A DNA stretch of 24,118 nucleotides from UBA5499 sp002426275 (lineage in GTDB: Bacteria; Bacillota; DTU084), in the NCBI GenBank assembly GCA_937888735.1, contig CALASN010000174.1, positions 1-24,118 on the forward strand. Direction: 5' to 3'. Below, one piece after another: positions 14,677-22,734 of the stretch. The notes under the pieces were generated by a model, which was not told the DNA's origin, did no database searches, and saw nothing but the letters and a program-made list of their open reading frames with translations. Every line of letters begins with the position of its first letter. The stretch's first letter is position 1. A program made the position numbers and the translations under genes.

Positions 14677-14715
14677 CTGCCTGCGCTGAAAATTCGTTTT
14701 CTTTTGCGCGGGCAG
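14677..14715 (+). terminator. Possible terminator of the F-ATPase operon
   Basis: CTGCCTGCGC (14677-14686) can pair with GCGCGGGCAG (14706-14715), one G-U pair, around a 19-nt T-rich loop, 22 nt after atpC. The following bases are AT-rich rather than a clean T tract, so efficiency is uncertain. Confidence 0.5.
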
Positions 14716-15007
14716 TGGTAATTTAATTTAATTTATACAAATATTTTATTTTTTATGATTTTTGTTGTCTGGACGACAGCGACTTAAGCTGACTTCTTTC
14801 CCGGACAGCATTAATTTAATTGCGAAATACCCGATGTTATATGTAAGAGGATAGTTGTTTCTCTTCAAAAAAGGCCGTCGTCCGCTTGGGGTGTATCCGC
14901 CTACGCTACCAGATAAGCAAGCCGTCGCCTCAAGAAAGCGGGAAGCCGCTTAAATCAAGGCTGCTTTCAGACGGCAGACTGTCAAGACTATGACCGGGAG
15001 GTGCCAA
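14716..15007. other. Non-coding junction between F-type and V-type operons
   Basis: No gene was seen. The stretch 14719-14769 is almost pure A/T, in sharp contrast to its surroundings. Further on, GCCGTCG occurs twice (14874 and 14921), and CTTGGGGTG (14885-14893) could pair with CGCCTCAAG (14926-14934) in a leader RNA. It probably contains the V-operon promoter and untranslated leader. Confidence 0.5.
14815..14843 (+). promoter_or_regulatory. Weak candidate promoter for the V-type operon
   Basis: TTTAAT (14815-14820) and TATATG (14838-14843) are 17 nt apart. Both boxes deviate from consensus, so this is only the best candidate in the junction. It would give a leader of about 155 nt before the first V-type gene. 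Confidence 0.3.
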
Positions 15008-15325
15008 ATGGAAGCCTTGAGCGAAATCAGGGCCGTGGAGGAACAGGCCCAAGCGCAAATTGCAGAAAACCAGCGCGAAGCTGAAGGGATAGTGAAAGCC
15101 GCCCGAGGGGAGGCGGAAAAGATGGTGGAGCGAGCTCTGACCCAGGCCAGATCACGAGGCAAGGCTCTGCTTGCGCAGACAATTAGCGAGACCCGAGCGC
15201 AGCTTGAGTCCCAAACCGCATCAGGCCCAGGCCAACGGGAAGAATTGAGAAGGGCCTCTGAGCGGCTGCCGGAGGCCGTAGCGCGGATCACTGAGGCGAT
15301 AAAGGACCGAGCGAAATGGCATTAG
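15008..15325 (+). CDS. ntpF: V-type ATPase peripheral-stalk subunit (NtpF / subunit H/G type)
   Basis: A 105-residue, highly charged protein rich in Ala, Glu, Gln and Arg, with no hydrophobic segment; it reads as an almost continuous coiled coil. Such a protein opens the V/A-type operons (NtpF in Enterococcus hirae, often labelled subunit H) and pairs with NtpE in the peripheral stalk. The ATG at 15008 is chosen for GGGAGGTG about 4-9 nt upstream. It overlaps ntpI by 10 nt. Identified by composition, length and position. Confidence 0.82.
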   Translation: MEALSEIRAVEEQAQAQIAENQREAEGIVKAARGEAEKMVERALTQARSRGKALLAQTISETRAQLESQTASGPGQREELRRASERLPEAVARITEAIKDRAKWH

Positions 15326-17268
15326 CGAAAATACAGCACTTGGAGATGATTGGCCCCAAAACTCAGCAAGAGAGCATTCTCTCTCTCTTGCAGAGCTTGG
15401 GGGTTGTGCAGATCGAGTCTCTAGCTGACCGGTGCCAGGACGGAATCAGCCCTCAGGCGGTAGGAACAGAAGCCCTACGGTGGGAAGAGCTCTTGAGCAA
15501 GTTCGATTATCTGCTGAAATACCTGGGAGCTTTCCGCGAAAAGCCGGCGTCCCTGCTGGCCCAGTTCGCAAGCGCAAAAATCCCAATCGCCGAAGTGGAC
15601 TTTCAGCTGAACGATGCCTCCCGCGGGCAGCTGATTTCCGTTTGGGAGCAAACAAGACAGATCGAGGCTAAACTGCCGGAACTGTCTCGTCTCCAGGAGG
15701 ATCTGGAGCGGCAACGGACGGCCCTCGAGCCTTGGCAGGAGTTCGCCTTCCCTTTGGAGGAATTGAAGAGGGGAATTTATGTCCGGGTGGAAGCCGTCAA
15801 ATTACCGGAGAGGCAATTGCAGACCCTTGAGGAGTCCTTACGGGCCAAACTGGCTTCGCCTTTTGTTTTGCTCAGGGGAGAAGGCCAGAAGTTGGTTCCT
15901 CTGTTTTTGGTCGTGCGCAAGGAGGAGGAAAAGGCCGCTTCAGGGATTTTGTCCGCTGCAGGTGCGGAGCAAGTCAGCTTCCCGCCTGGAAAAGGTACGG
16001 CGAAAGAGCGTCTGGCTGATTTGCAACAGCAGTTAAGCCGCTTGCGCGCCCGGCAAGATGAGCTCCTTGCCCAGGCCAAAACCCTTGCCGCTGAAAATCT
16101 AGACAAAATTGTTTTGGCTTACGATTACGCCGCATCGAAGCTGGAGCGGGCCCGAATCAGGCAGCAGCTGCTGGCCACAGATACTGCTTTCGGCTTGGAA
16201 GGGTGGATTCTCCAAAAAGACGTGGCCAGGCTGAAAGCTGAGCTGGCAAAGCTGGAGCTGCCATTATACTTTGCGGTGCGGGAGCCGGAGGCGGCTGAAG
16301 AGCGGCCTGTAGCTCTGGAGAACAATGAACTTGCGAGGCCGTTTGAGTCCATCCTTGAGATGTACAGTCCACCCAAAGCAGGAGAGGTAGATCCAACTCC
16401 CTGGGTGGGTCCGTTTTTTTCGCTTTTTTTTGGGATTATGCTCACAGATGCCGGCTATGGCGTCGTTTTGGCTTTGGCTGCGGTCCTGCTTTTGAAAAAA
16501 GTGAGGATGGAAGAGGGAGGACGAAAGCTGCTCTTGGTGATGTTTTGGGGCGGCGTAGGCTCCGGCGTGGCAGGGGCTCTGGCAGGCGGCTGGTTCGGGG
16601 ATCTGTTTGGACTGCCGCCTTTGTGGTTTAATCCCATTGAAAAACCTTTGCAGATGCTGGCGCTCTCTTTTGGACTGGGTCTAATCCATATTTTCGTGGG
16701 CATGGGCCTTGAGCTTTACGATAATGTCCGGCACGGAGACGTCTGGGCAGGGATCTGCGATCAAGGCTTTTGGTATGCCCTGATCTTGGGTTTGGTCTTC
16801 ATGTTTTTCCCCAGCCTGAACGCGGTTGGTGGCAAGCTGGCTATTATCGGTGCAGGCGGAGTTGTGCTCACAGGTGGGAGACACCAGAAAAATTTCCTTC
16901 TGAGATTAGGTTCTGGTCTGGCCAGCTTGTACAATCTTTCGGGAATTTTAGGCGATGTGCTCTCTTATTCTAGGCTTTTGGCCTTGGGCCTTGCCACAGG
17001 AGTCATCGCCAACGTGATCAATATGCTGGCCAAAATGACTCTGAGTTTTCCATACGGAATTGGTTATCTCACCATGGCCTTGATTTTGTTGGGAGGACAC
17101 GCGTTTAATCTTTTCATCGGGATCATGGGCTCATACGTACACACCAGCCGGCTGCAGTATGTTGAATTTTTCGGTAAGTTTTTTGAAGGCGGAGGGAGAA
17201 TTTTTTCACCATTTAAAATAGAGCAGAAGTACACTTATTTCAAAGAAGAGATGGAGGATGCGCAATGA
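15316..17268 (+). CDS. ntpI: V-type ATPase subunit I (a)
   Basis: 650 residues: a cytoplasmic N-terminal half (about 1-350) with coiled coils, then a membrane half of seven to eight helices. This subunit forms the ion pathway beside the K ring. The conserved LSYSRLLALGLATGVIANVIN segment carries the Arg that faces the rotor carboxylate. MLTDAGYG, GHAFNLFIGIMGSYVHTSRLQYVEFFGKFFEGGG and the C-terminal FSPF are family hallmarks. Overlaps both neighbours (10 nt with ntpF, 4 nt with ntpK). Confidence 0.95.
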   Translation: MALAKIQHLEMIGPKTQQESILSLLQSLGVVQIESLADRCQDGISPQAVGTEALRWEELLSKFDYLLKYLGAFREKPASLLAQFASAKIPIAEVDFQLNDASRGQLISVWEQTRQIEAKLPELSRLQEDLERQRTALEPWQEFAFPLEELKRGIYVRVEAVKLPERQLQTLEESLRAKLASPFVLLRGEGQKLVPLFLVVRKEEEKAASGILSAAGAEQVSFPPGKGTAKERLADLQQQLSRLRARQDELLAQAKTLAAENLDKIVLAYDYAASKLERARIRQQLLATDTAFGLEGWILQKDVARLKAELAKLELPLYFAVREPEAAEERPVALENNELARPFESILEMYSPPKAGEVDPTPWVGPFFSLFFGIMLTDAGYGVVLALAAVLLLKKVRMEEGGRKLLLVMFWGGVGSGVAGALAGGWFGDLFGLPPLWFNPIEKPLQMLALSFGLGLIHIFVGMGLELYDNVRHGDVWAGICDQGFWYALILGLVFMFFPSLNAVGGKLAIIGAGGVVLTGGRHQKNFLLRLGSGLASLYNLSGILGDVLSYSRLLALGLATGVIANVINMLAKMTLSFPYGIGYLTMALILLGGHAFNLFIGIMGSYVHTSRLQYVEFFGKFFEGGGRIFSPFKIEQKYTYFKEEMEDAQ

Positions 17269-17738
17269 TTTCGACAGGCGTGATGTTAGCGTTGATTGGC
17301 TCCGGCTTATCCATGATTTTAGCCGGAACAGGCTCGGCCATAGGAGTGGGCATGGTGGGTCAGGCAGGGTCTGGAGTCGTAACAGAAGATCCAGATAAGT
17401 TCGGGAAGATTTTGGTACTGCAGATTATTCCCGGCACCCAAGGTGTGTATGGCTTTTTGATCAGTTTCTTGATTTTAAATGCCATCGGCGTCTTCAGTGG
17501 ACTGAAAGAAGTGTCTGTGGCTCAAGGCTGGGCTTTCGTGCTGGCGTCACTGCCCATCGCCATTGTCGGCTTGCTGTCTGCCATTGCTCAGGCCAAAGTG
17601 GCAGCGGCAGGCGTGAATATTTTGGCCAAAAGGCCCGCTGAGCTTGTGAAGGCCATGATCTTTGCGGTTATGGTTGAGACCTACGCAGTGCTTGCCCTGT
17701 TGATCTCCTTTCTGATGCTGCAGGGAATCAAGCTTTAA
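17265..17738 (+). CDS. ntpK: V-type ATPase rotor subunit K, Na+-type
   Basis: 157 residues forming a duplicated hairpin of four membrane helices. Compared with Enterococcus hirae NtpK, whose Na+ site uses L61, T64, Q65, Q110, E139 with Y68 nearby, this protein has I55, T58, Q59, Y62 (IIPGTQGVYGF), Q109 (SAIAQAKVAAAG) and E138 (MVETYAVL). Only Leu-to-Ile differs. This strongly suggests Na+ binding. Only the second hairpin carries the carboxylate, as in other V-type K subunits. ATGA overlap with ntpI. Confidence 0.95.
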   Translation: MISTGVMLALIGSGLSMILAGTGSAIGVGMVGQAGSGVVTEDPDKFGKILVLQIIPGTQGVYGFLISFLILNAIGVFSGLKEVSVAQGWAFVLASLPIAIVGLLSAIAQAKVAAAGVNILAKRPAELVKAMIFAVMVETYAVLALLISFLMLQGIKL

Positions 17739-17754
17739 GGCCGGGGTGGACGGC

Positions 17755-18363
17755 ATGACGCAGCAGGTAACGGGAGATTTGACAGGCCTCAAGCAGGTAA
17801 TTTTCAAAGAAGCTCAAAAAAAGTGCGAAGACCTCCTCGCCCAGGCAAAGGTCAAGGCGCAGGAAATCACTCAAGCGGCGCAAAAGCGGGCAGAGCAAGC
17901 AGCAGCCGGCATTTTGGCCCAAGCCGCGAGCGAGGCTCAGGAGCAAAAACGGCAGCTGGAGATCCAAGCGAAACTGGAGCAAAATAAACAAACGCTGGCC
18001 GCCAAACGGGAGTTATTAGCTCAAGCTTTCTCCCTGGCGCTCTCTTCTTTCGCCCAGCTTTCCCAGGCGGAGTATCAGGAATTCATCTTTGAACTTTTGG
18101 TTGCAAGCCGGGATGAGGCGTGCGGCACGCTGGTAATCTCGCCGGCTGAGACCAGAATCAACGGAGAGTTTCTCTCACGGGTGGCGAGAGAGCTTAACTG
18201 GCGGCTGGAGATAGTCCAGGAGGATGTTCCTGGACTTGAAGGAGGCGGCTTTCTCCTACGAGGAGAGAAGCTTGAGATCGACTGCAGACTCTCAACCATC
18301 CTGGAACTCAATCGCCCCCAGCTGGAGGCAGAGGTTGCGCGGATCCTTTTTGGTCAGCTTTAA
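17755..18363 (+). CDS. ntpE: V-type ATPase peripheral-stalk subunit E
   Basis: About 202 residues: a long N-terminal coiled coil rich in Lys, Gln, Ala and Glu (to about residue 90) followed by a globular C-terminal domain that contacts the catalytic head; VPGLEGGGFLLRGEKLEIDCRLSTILE is the typical C-terminal core (GGxxL...I..D.r...l). The ATG at 17755 is taken as start with GGGGTGG upstream; GTG 17746 is an in-frame alternative adding three residues. Partner of NtpF. Confidence 0.9.
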   Translation: MTQQVTGDLTGLKQVIFKEAQKKCEDLLAQAKVKAQEITQAAQKRAEQAAAGILAQAASEAQEQKRQLEIQAKLEQNKQTLAAKRELLAQAFSLALSSFAQLSQAEYQEFIFELLVASRDEACGTLVISPAETRINGEFLSRVARELNWRLEIVQEDVPGLEGGGFLLRGEKLEIDCRLSTILELNRPQLEAEVARILFGQL

Positions 18364-18381
18364 GGGAAGGATGCAATAACC

Positions 18382-19332
18382 TTGAGGGAATCGAAGTACG
18401 GATATGCCGTAGCGAGAACCAGAGCCGTGGAAAACTCGCTGCTGGATAAAAACAAGCTGGAACGGCTGGCCTCAACCTCCTCATTGGCAGAGGCCTTGGG
18501 ACAGTTGGCCGATACGGTCTATGGGGAGGCTATAGCGGCATTGCCGGCGCCTTCAGACTGGGAGCGGGCGCTGGATGCGCAATTGGCCAGGGAGTATGAA
18601 TTCATAACTGAAATGGGCCATGGCAAAGAGATTGAGACCCTGCGCTGGCGTTATGATTTGGTCAATCTCAAGTTGCTCCTGAAAGCGGAGAAGCACGGCG
18701 CGGAACCCCAGAAGCTCTCAGCTTTAGGTTCCGTTCCTCCCCGGGAGCTTCTGGAGCCTGAGGTTTTGCCCCCTGCCTGGCGGGAAGCTGTCCAGAGAGC
18801 GCGGCAGGAGGAAGATCCGCAAAGAATTGATTTTATCTTGGATCGAGCTTTGTTTCAGATGGCGCTGGCAAGCAGTGACAATCCGTATCTGGCTGGCCTG
18901 TGGCGTCTGGAGAGCGATCTTGTGAACATCACCACCTTCCTTAGGCTCTCTGTCTTGGAATCCAGGGGTGAAAACCTATGGCAAGAGGCCTTCATCCCCG
19001 GCGGAGAGCTGGACAGGCTAGAGGAGATCCAGCCGCCTGATCTTGAGGCTCTGCAGTCTGCCCTGGCCCAAACCAAGTTTGGGGCACTGAGGCAGGGCCT
19101 TGAGAGCTGCCGGCTGACAGGTTCCGTGGGTCAGTGGGAGCGCTTGGCGGATGATCTGCGGGTTGAGTATCTAAACCGTGCCAAATATATTCCTTTCGGC
19201 CCGGAGCCTCTGGTGGCATACGTTTTAGGCAGAGAGAACGAAGTTAAGAGCCTGCGGATCATCCTGGCAGGAAAGGTCAATGGCCTCTCTGATCAGGAAA
19301 TAGGAGAAAGGTTACGCGAAGTATATGTCTAA
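18382..19332 (+). CDS. ntpC: V-type ATPase subunit C (d)
   Basis: 316-residue, mainly helical, soluble protein that sits as a funnel between the central shaft and the K ring. Recognised by the YGYAVARTRAVENSLLDKNKLERLAS start, the RWRYDLVNLKLLLKAE segment, WRLESDLVNITTFLRL and the C-terminal PLVAYVLGRENEVKSLRIILAGKVNGL, which is the best conserved part of the family. TTG start, with GGGAAGGATG upstream. Overlaps ntpG by 8 nt. Confidence 0.93.
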   Translation: MRESKYGYAVARTRAVENSLLDKNKLERLASTSSLAEALGQLADTVYGEAIAALPAPSDWERALDAQLAREYEFITEMGHGKEIETLRWRYDLVNLKLLLKAEKHGAEPQKLSALGSVPPRELLEPEVLPPAWREAVQRARQEEDPQRIDFILDRALFQMALASSDNPYLAGLWRLESDLVNITTFLRLSVLESRGENLWQEAFIPGGELDRLEEIQPPDLEALQSALAQTKFGALRQGLESCRLTGSVGQWERLADDLRVEYLNRAKYIPFGPEPLVAYVLGRENEVKSLRIILAGKVNGLSDQEIGERLREVYV

Positions 19333-19669
19333 AGAAATTAAAGGCAAGATTGCGGTAGTGGGCGAAGGTGATTCAGTGATGGGATTCCGTGCTGTCGGTT
19401 GCAGCGTCTTTCCCGTGGCCGATGCACAGGAGACTCTGGATGCGCTGCGCAGACTGTGCGAGGATGGGTATGGGGCGATTTTTCTCACCGAGTCGGTGGC
19501 GGATAACCATCTGGTGAGCGAATACTTGGCGGTTTTGGCCGCAAAAACATGGCCTGTGGTCACGCTGATCCCCTCTCTCTCCGGCAGCCGGGGGTTGGCC
19601 ATGGGAAGGCTGAAAGCAAACGCAGAAAAGGCCATTGGGGCTGATGTGCTATTTCAGAGGAAAGGGTAG
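19325..19669 (+). CDS. ntpG: V-type ATPase subunit F (NtpG)
   Basis: 114-residue small soluble subunit of the central shaft, working with subunit D. The family pattern is visible: IAVVGEGDSVMGFRAVGC near the N-terminus (KIAVIGDxDxVxGFxLAG), GAIFLTESVAD in the middle, and VVTLIPSLSGS toward the end. Length and position before subunit A match the E. hirae operon. Confidence 0.93.
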   Translation: MSKEIKGKIAVVGEGDSVMGFRAVGCSVFPVADAQETLDALRRLCEDGYGAIFLTESVADNHLVSEYLAVLAAKTWPVVTLIPSLSGSRGLAMGRLKANAEKAIGADVLFQRKG

Positions 19670-19677
19670 GGCTATCT

Positions 19678-22600
19678 ATGCAAGTAACTGGAAAGATTGT
19701 GAAAGTTGCCGGCCCCCTCATTGTCGCCGACGGCATGACAGGGGCTAAAATGTACGATGTGGTAGGCGTGAGCACCCGGAGGCTGATCGGCGAGATCATC
19801 GAGATGCGGGGAGATAAGGCCTGGATTCAGGTCTATGAAGATACCGGAGGACTGGGACCTGGCGAGCCTGTGGTGAGCGCGGATCGTCCTTTGAGCGTAG
19901 AGCTGGGGCCCGGACTCATTGGCGCCATTTACGATGGGATTCAAAGGCCTTTGGATGCTATCTTTCAGAAAACCGGGGACAGGATCGGCCGCGGTGTGAC
20001 GGCCCCCGCTTTAGATCGAGAAAAGAAGTGGCATTTCGTGCCCAGCCTCAGTCGCGGTGCGGCTGTCCAAGGCGGCGATATTTTGGGCACTGTTCAGGAA
20101 ACCGCGGTTGTGGCGCACAAGATTTTAGTGCCACCTGGGATCAAAGGCACGATCGAGGCCATCGGCGAAGGAGACTACACAGTCACAGATCCTGTGGCCA
20201 AAATCAGCACCGCAAGCGGCATAGAGGATATTCCCATGCTGCAGCTGTGGCCTGTCCGCCAGGGCAGACCGTATCAGGAAAAACTAGCGCCCAATGAACC
20301 TTTGGTCAGCGGTCAGCGGGTGATCGATACCTTTTTCCCAGTGGCCAAAGGAGGCACGGCCGCCATTCCGGGACCTTTCGGTTCCGGCAAATGCGTTTCA
20401 GAGCTGACTCCGGTGCTGCTGGTGGACGGCTCCTTCCTCACCATGGGTGAGCTTTACGCCAAAGGGCGTAAGGCGGGGAAAGTAACTAGACTGGGAGCGG
20501 AAGAGACAGTTAGACTAAACAGGCCTTTGGAGGTATTCGCGCTGCAGGAGGGAGGCTTTGCCGCCGCCAAAGTGGCTCTCCTTTACAAAGGTAAAAGCGA
20601 TCTCCTTTTGCGCTTACGCACAGACAGCGGCAAGGTGCTGGAGGTCACGCCGATACATAAGCTTTTCCGTGTGAACGGGAAGGGTGAAATTACCGAAACC
20701 CAGGCCCAGGAGCTGCGAGTTGGAGATTTCCTGGCTTCTCCCAGGAAGCTGCCTGAGATCGCGGCAGTGAAGAGTTCGGTGGAGCTGGCTCTCAGTCCAG
20801 CTGCGTGCTCAGAGCGGGAAGAAGCGCACGAGCTTGACGCCGGCTGCCTTCAGGACGAGCGGATCGTCTGCCAAGGGGAATCCTCTGTCAGGGAAGTTCC
20901 CACAGCCGTGGGAGAGGTGGCTATCGTCTCGGGAGCTTGCTGCCACGCGTCCCGGGCTTCTATGGTGAAAATGCCGACGCGGCTTTCCGGACAGTTGGCG
21001 GAGCTCTTCGGTCTCTTTGCGGCAGCAGGCCGGCTGGAAGGCCGGAGATTGGTCTTCACCGGCGAAGGCTCCCTGCGCCGACGCGTTTTAACTTTGCTGA
21101 GGCGGGAATTTTCCGTGCGGGGAGAATTGGCCTGGCATGGAGACAAAGCTGTGGTTCTGGTTGAAAATCAGGCGCTGGCTGAGTTTTGCCGGCAGCTGGA
21201 TTTGGCGACGGGTAAATTCCCCACCCAAGTGCTGCGGGGCGAGCGGGCGGTTTTGGAAGCCTTTCTCAGAGGTTATTACCTGGGAGGAGGCGTCTTCGCC
21301 CACGAGACGATGGAATTGTCAGCTCCTTCGCAAGAGTTGCGTTTGGGCTTGTCTTATCTTTTAACTCGTCTGGGCATTCTTCATACCATCTGCGGAGAGA
21401 AGTCAGAAGCGAGGATCTTTATCCGGGGGCTGGAGAATCTACGCTTGTGTTTTAAAGCCATTGTAACGCAAGAGTTTCATGATAAACTGGAGGACTTTGA
21501 GAAATGCCTTGCCGAACGGAGCGGCGCAGATGAGCGCTGCGTGCTGGGAGATGAGCTCTACTGTGATAAGATCGTTGAAATTCAAGAACTGGCGGGCCCG
21601 CACGATGTCTATGATTTGATGGTGCCGGACGGGCATAACTTTGTAGGCGGCTTTGGCGCCAGCATTCTCCACAATACTGTGGTTCAGCATCAATTAGCCA
21701 AGTGGTCTGACGCGGATATCATCGTCTATATCGGCTGCGGCGAACGCGGCAACGAGATGACGGACGTGCTGCGGGAATTTCCAGCGCTTGTGGATCCCAG
21801 AACCGGGGAGCCATTGATGAAGAGGACTGTGCTGGTGGCCAATACCTCGGATATGCCCGTGGCCGCAAGAGAAGCTTCAATCTATACGGGCATCACCATC
21901 GCGGAATATTTTCGAGATATGGGCTATCACGTGGCGCTGATGGCGGATTCAACTTCCCGCTGGGCTGAAGCGCTGCGGGAGATGAGCGGCCGGCTGGAAG
22001 AGATGCCAGGGGAAGAAGGGTATCCCGCCTACCTGGGCTCTAGATTGGCCGAATTTTACGAGCGTGCGGGCAGGGTAATATGCTTGGGACAAGAAGGCAG
22101 GCAAGCAACGCTCACTGCCATTGGCGCGGTGTCTCCTCCGGGAGGAGATCTCTCCGAGCCCGTGACCCAGGCCACATTGAGAATTGTAAAGGTTTTCTGG
22201 GGCTTGGATGCGAATCTCGCCTACAGGAGACATTTCCCGGCCATCAACTGGCTGCGGAGCTATTCATTATATACAGACCAATTGAGAGCATACTTTGTCC
22301 GAGAAATAGGCGAGGAGGCTCTTCAGAGGCGAGATGAAGCCATGCGGATCCTGCAGCAGGAAGCTGAGCTGGAGGAAATTGTGCGCCTGGTGGGCGAAGA
22401 TGCGTTAAGCTTTGGCGAACGCATGGTGCTGGCCACAGCTCGCTCGCTGCGGGAGGATTTCTTGCACCAAGTGGCATATCATCAGGTTGATACCTTCACT
22501 CCCCTTGCCAAGCAAGCCAAACTGTTGGCGTTGATTCTCAAATTTCATCATCTGGCTCTGAAAGCCTTAGAGCTGGGCGCCGATCTGCAGAAAGTGCTCT

Positions 22601-22734
22601 CGCTGCCCGTGCGGGAGAGCATTGGCCGCGCCAAATATATCCCCGCCGAACGCATGGCGGAATTAGACAAGATCAGTCGCCAGATTGAAACTGAACTGAG
22701 CGTAGTTGGGGAAGGGGAGAGAGAACTTGCTTAG
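19678..22734 (+). CDS. ntpA: V-type ATPase catalytic subunit A, interrupted by an intein
   Basis: The reading frame encodes 1018 residues; removing residues 239-666 leaves 590, the normal size of subunit A. Extein parts: GKIVKVAGPLIVADG at the start, the KxHFVP region, VIDTFFPVAKGGTAAIPGPFGSGK up to residue 238, then TVVQHQLAKWSDADIIVYIGCGERGNEM from 667, MADSTSRWAEALREMSGRLEEMPGEEGYP and the rest. The intein lies between Lys and Thr of the P-loop GPFGSGKT, so the ATPase cannot bind ATP properly until splicing occurs. AGGAAAGGG precedes the ATG. It overlaps ntpB by 8 nt. No frameshift is needed to read the whole protein. Confidence 0.96.
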   Translation: MQVTGKIVKVAGPLIVADGMTGAKMYDVVGVSTRRLIGEIIEMRGDKAWIQVYEDTGGLGPGEPVVSADRPLSVELGPGLIGAIYDGIQRPLDAIFQKTGDRIGRGVTAPALDREKKWHFVPSLSRGAAVQGGDILGTVQETAVVAHKILVPPGIKGTIEAIGEGDYTVTDPVAKISTASGIEDIPMLQLWPVRQGRPYQEKLAPNEPLVSGQRVIDTFFPVAKGGTAAIPGPFGSGKCVSELTPVLLVDGSFLTMGELYAKGRKAGKVTRLGAEETVRLNRPLEVFALQEGGFAAAKVALLYKGKSDLLLRLRTDSGKVLEVTPIHKLFRVNGKGEITETQAQELRVGDFLASPRKLPEIAAVKSSVELALSPAACSEREEAHELDAGCLQDERIVCQGESSVREVPTAVGEVAIVSGACCHASRASMVKMPTRLSGQLAELFGLFAAAGRLEGRRLVFTGEGSLRRRVLTLLRREFSVRGELAWHGDKAVVLVENQALAEFCRQLDLATGKFPTQVLRGERAVLEAFLRGYYLGGGVFAHETMELSAPSQELRLGLSYLLTRLGILHTICGEKSEARIFIRGLENLRLCFKAIVTQEFHDKLEDFEKCLAERSGADERCVLGDELYCDKIVEIQELAGPHDVYDLMVPDGHNFVGGFGASILHNTVVQHQLAKWSDADIIVYIGCGERGNEMTDVLREFPALVDPRTGEPLMKRTVLVANTSDMPVAAREASIYTGITIAEYFRDMGYHVALMADSTSRWAEALREMSGRLEEMPGEEGYPAYLGSRLAEFYERAGRVICLGQEGRQATLTAIGAVSPPGGDLSEPVTQATLRIVKVFWGLDANLAYRRHFPAINWLRSYSLYTDQLRAYFVREIGEEALQRRDEAMRILQQEAELEEIVRLVGEDALSFGERMVLATARSLREDFLHQVAYHQVDTFTPLAKQAKLLALILKFHHLALKALELGADLQKVLSLPVRESIGRAKYIPAERMAELDKISRQIETELSVVGEGERELA
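20392..21675 (+). other. Intein (428 aa) at the VMA-b P-loop site with a degenerate LAGLIDADG domain
   Basis: Intein residues 1-428 equal protein residues 239-666. Splicing motifs are intact: Cys1 (CVSELTPVLLVDG, block A), TPIH at 86-89 (block B, Thr/His), VYDLMVPDGHNFVGG at 406-420 (block F) and the terminal His427-Asn428 followed by Thr+1 of the C-extein. The middle holds a LAGLIDADG-type endonuclease fold: LFGLFAAAG at 205-213 and LRGYYLGGG at 292-300. The acidic catalytic residue of each motif is replaced (A212, G299), so cleavage activity is probably lost. Residues about 128-190 form an unassigned Cys-containing insert. The block A/B/F wording is close to archaeal VMA inteins such as that of Thermoplasma acidophilum. 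Same codon style as the host gene. Confidence 0.95.

Noticed and set aside
21730..21760. The yeast-type VMA-a intein site before CGERGNEM
   Set aside because: The sequence IVYIGCGERGNEM is uninterrupted here; the intein is at the other known site.
19678..22734. Subunit A being a gene fusion, duplication or assembly artefact because of its 1018-residue length
   Set aside because: The extra 428 residues have all intein splicing blocks and sit precisely between Lys and Thr of the P-loop; the exteins join into a normal 590-residue subunit.
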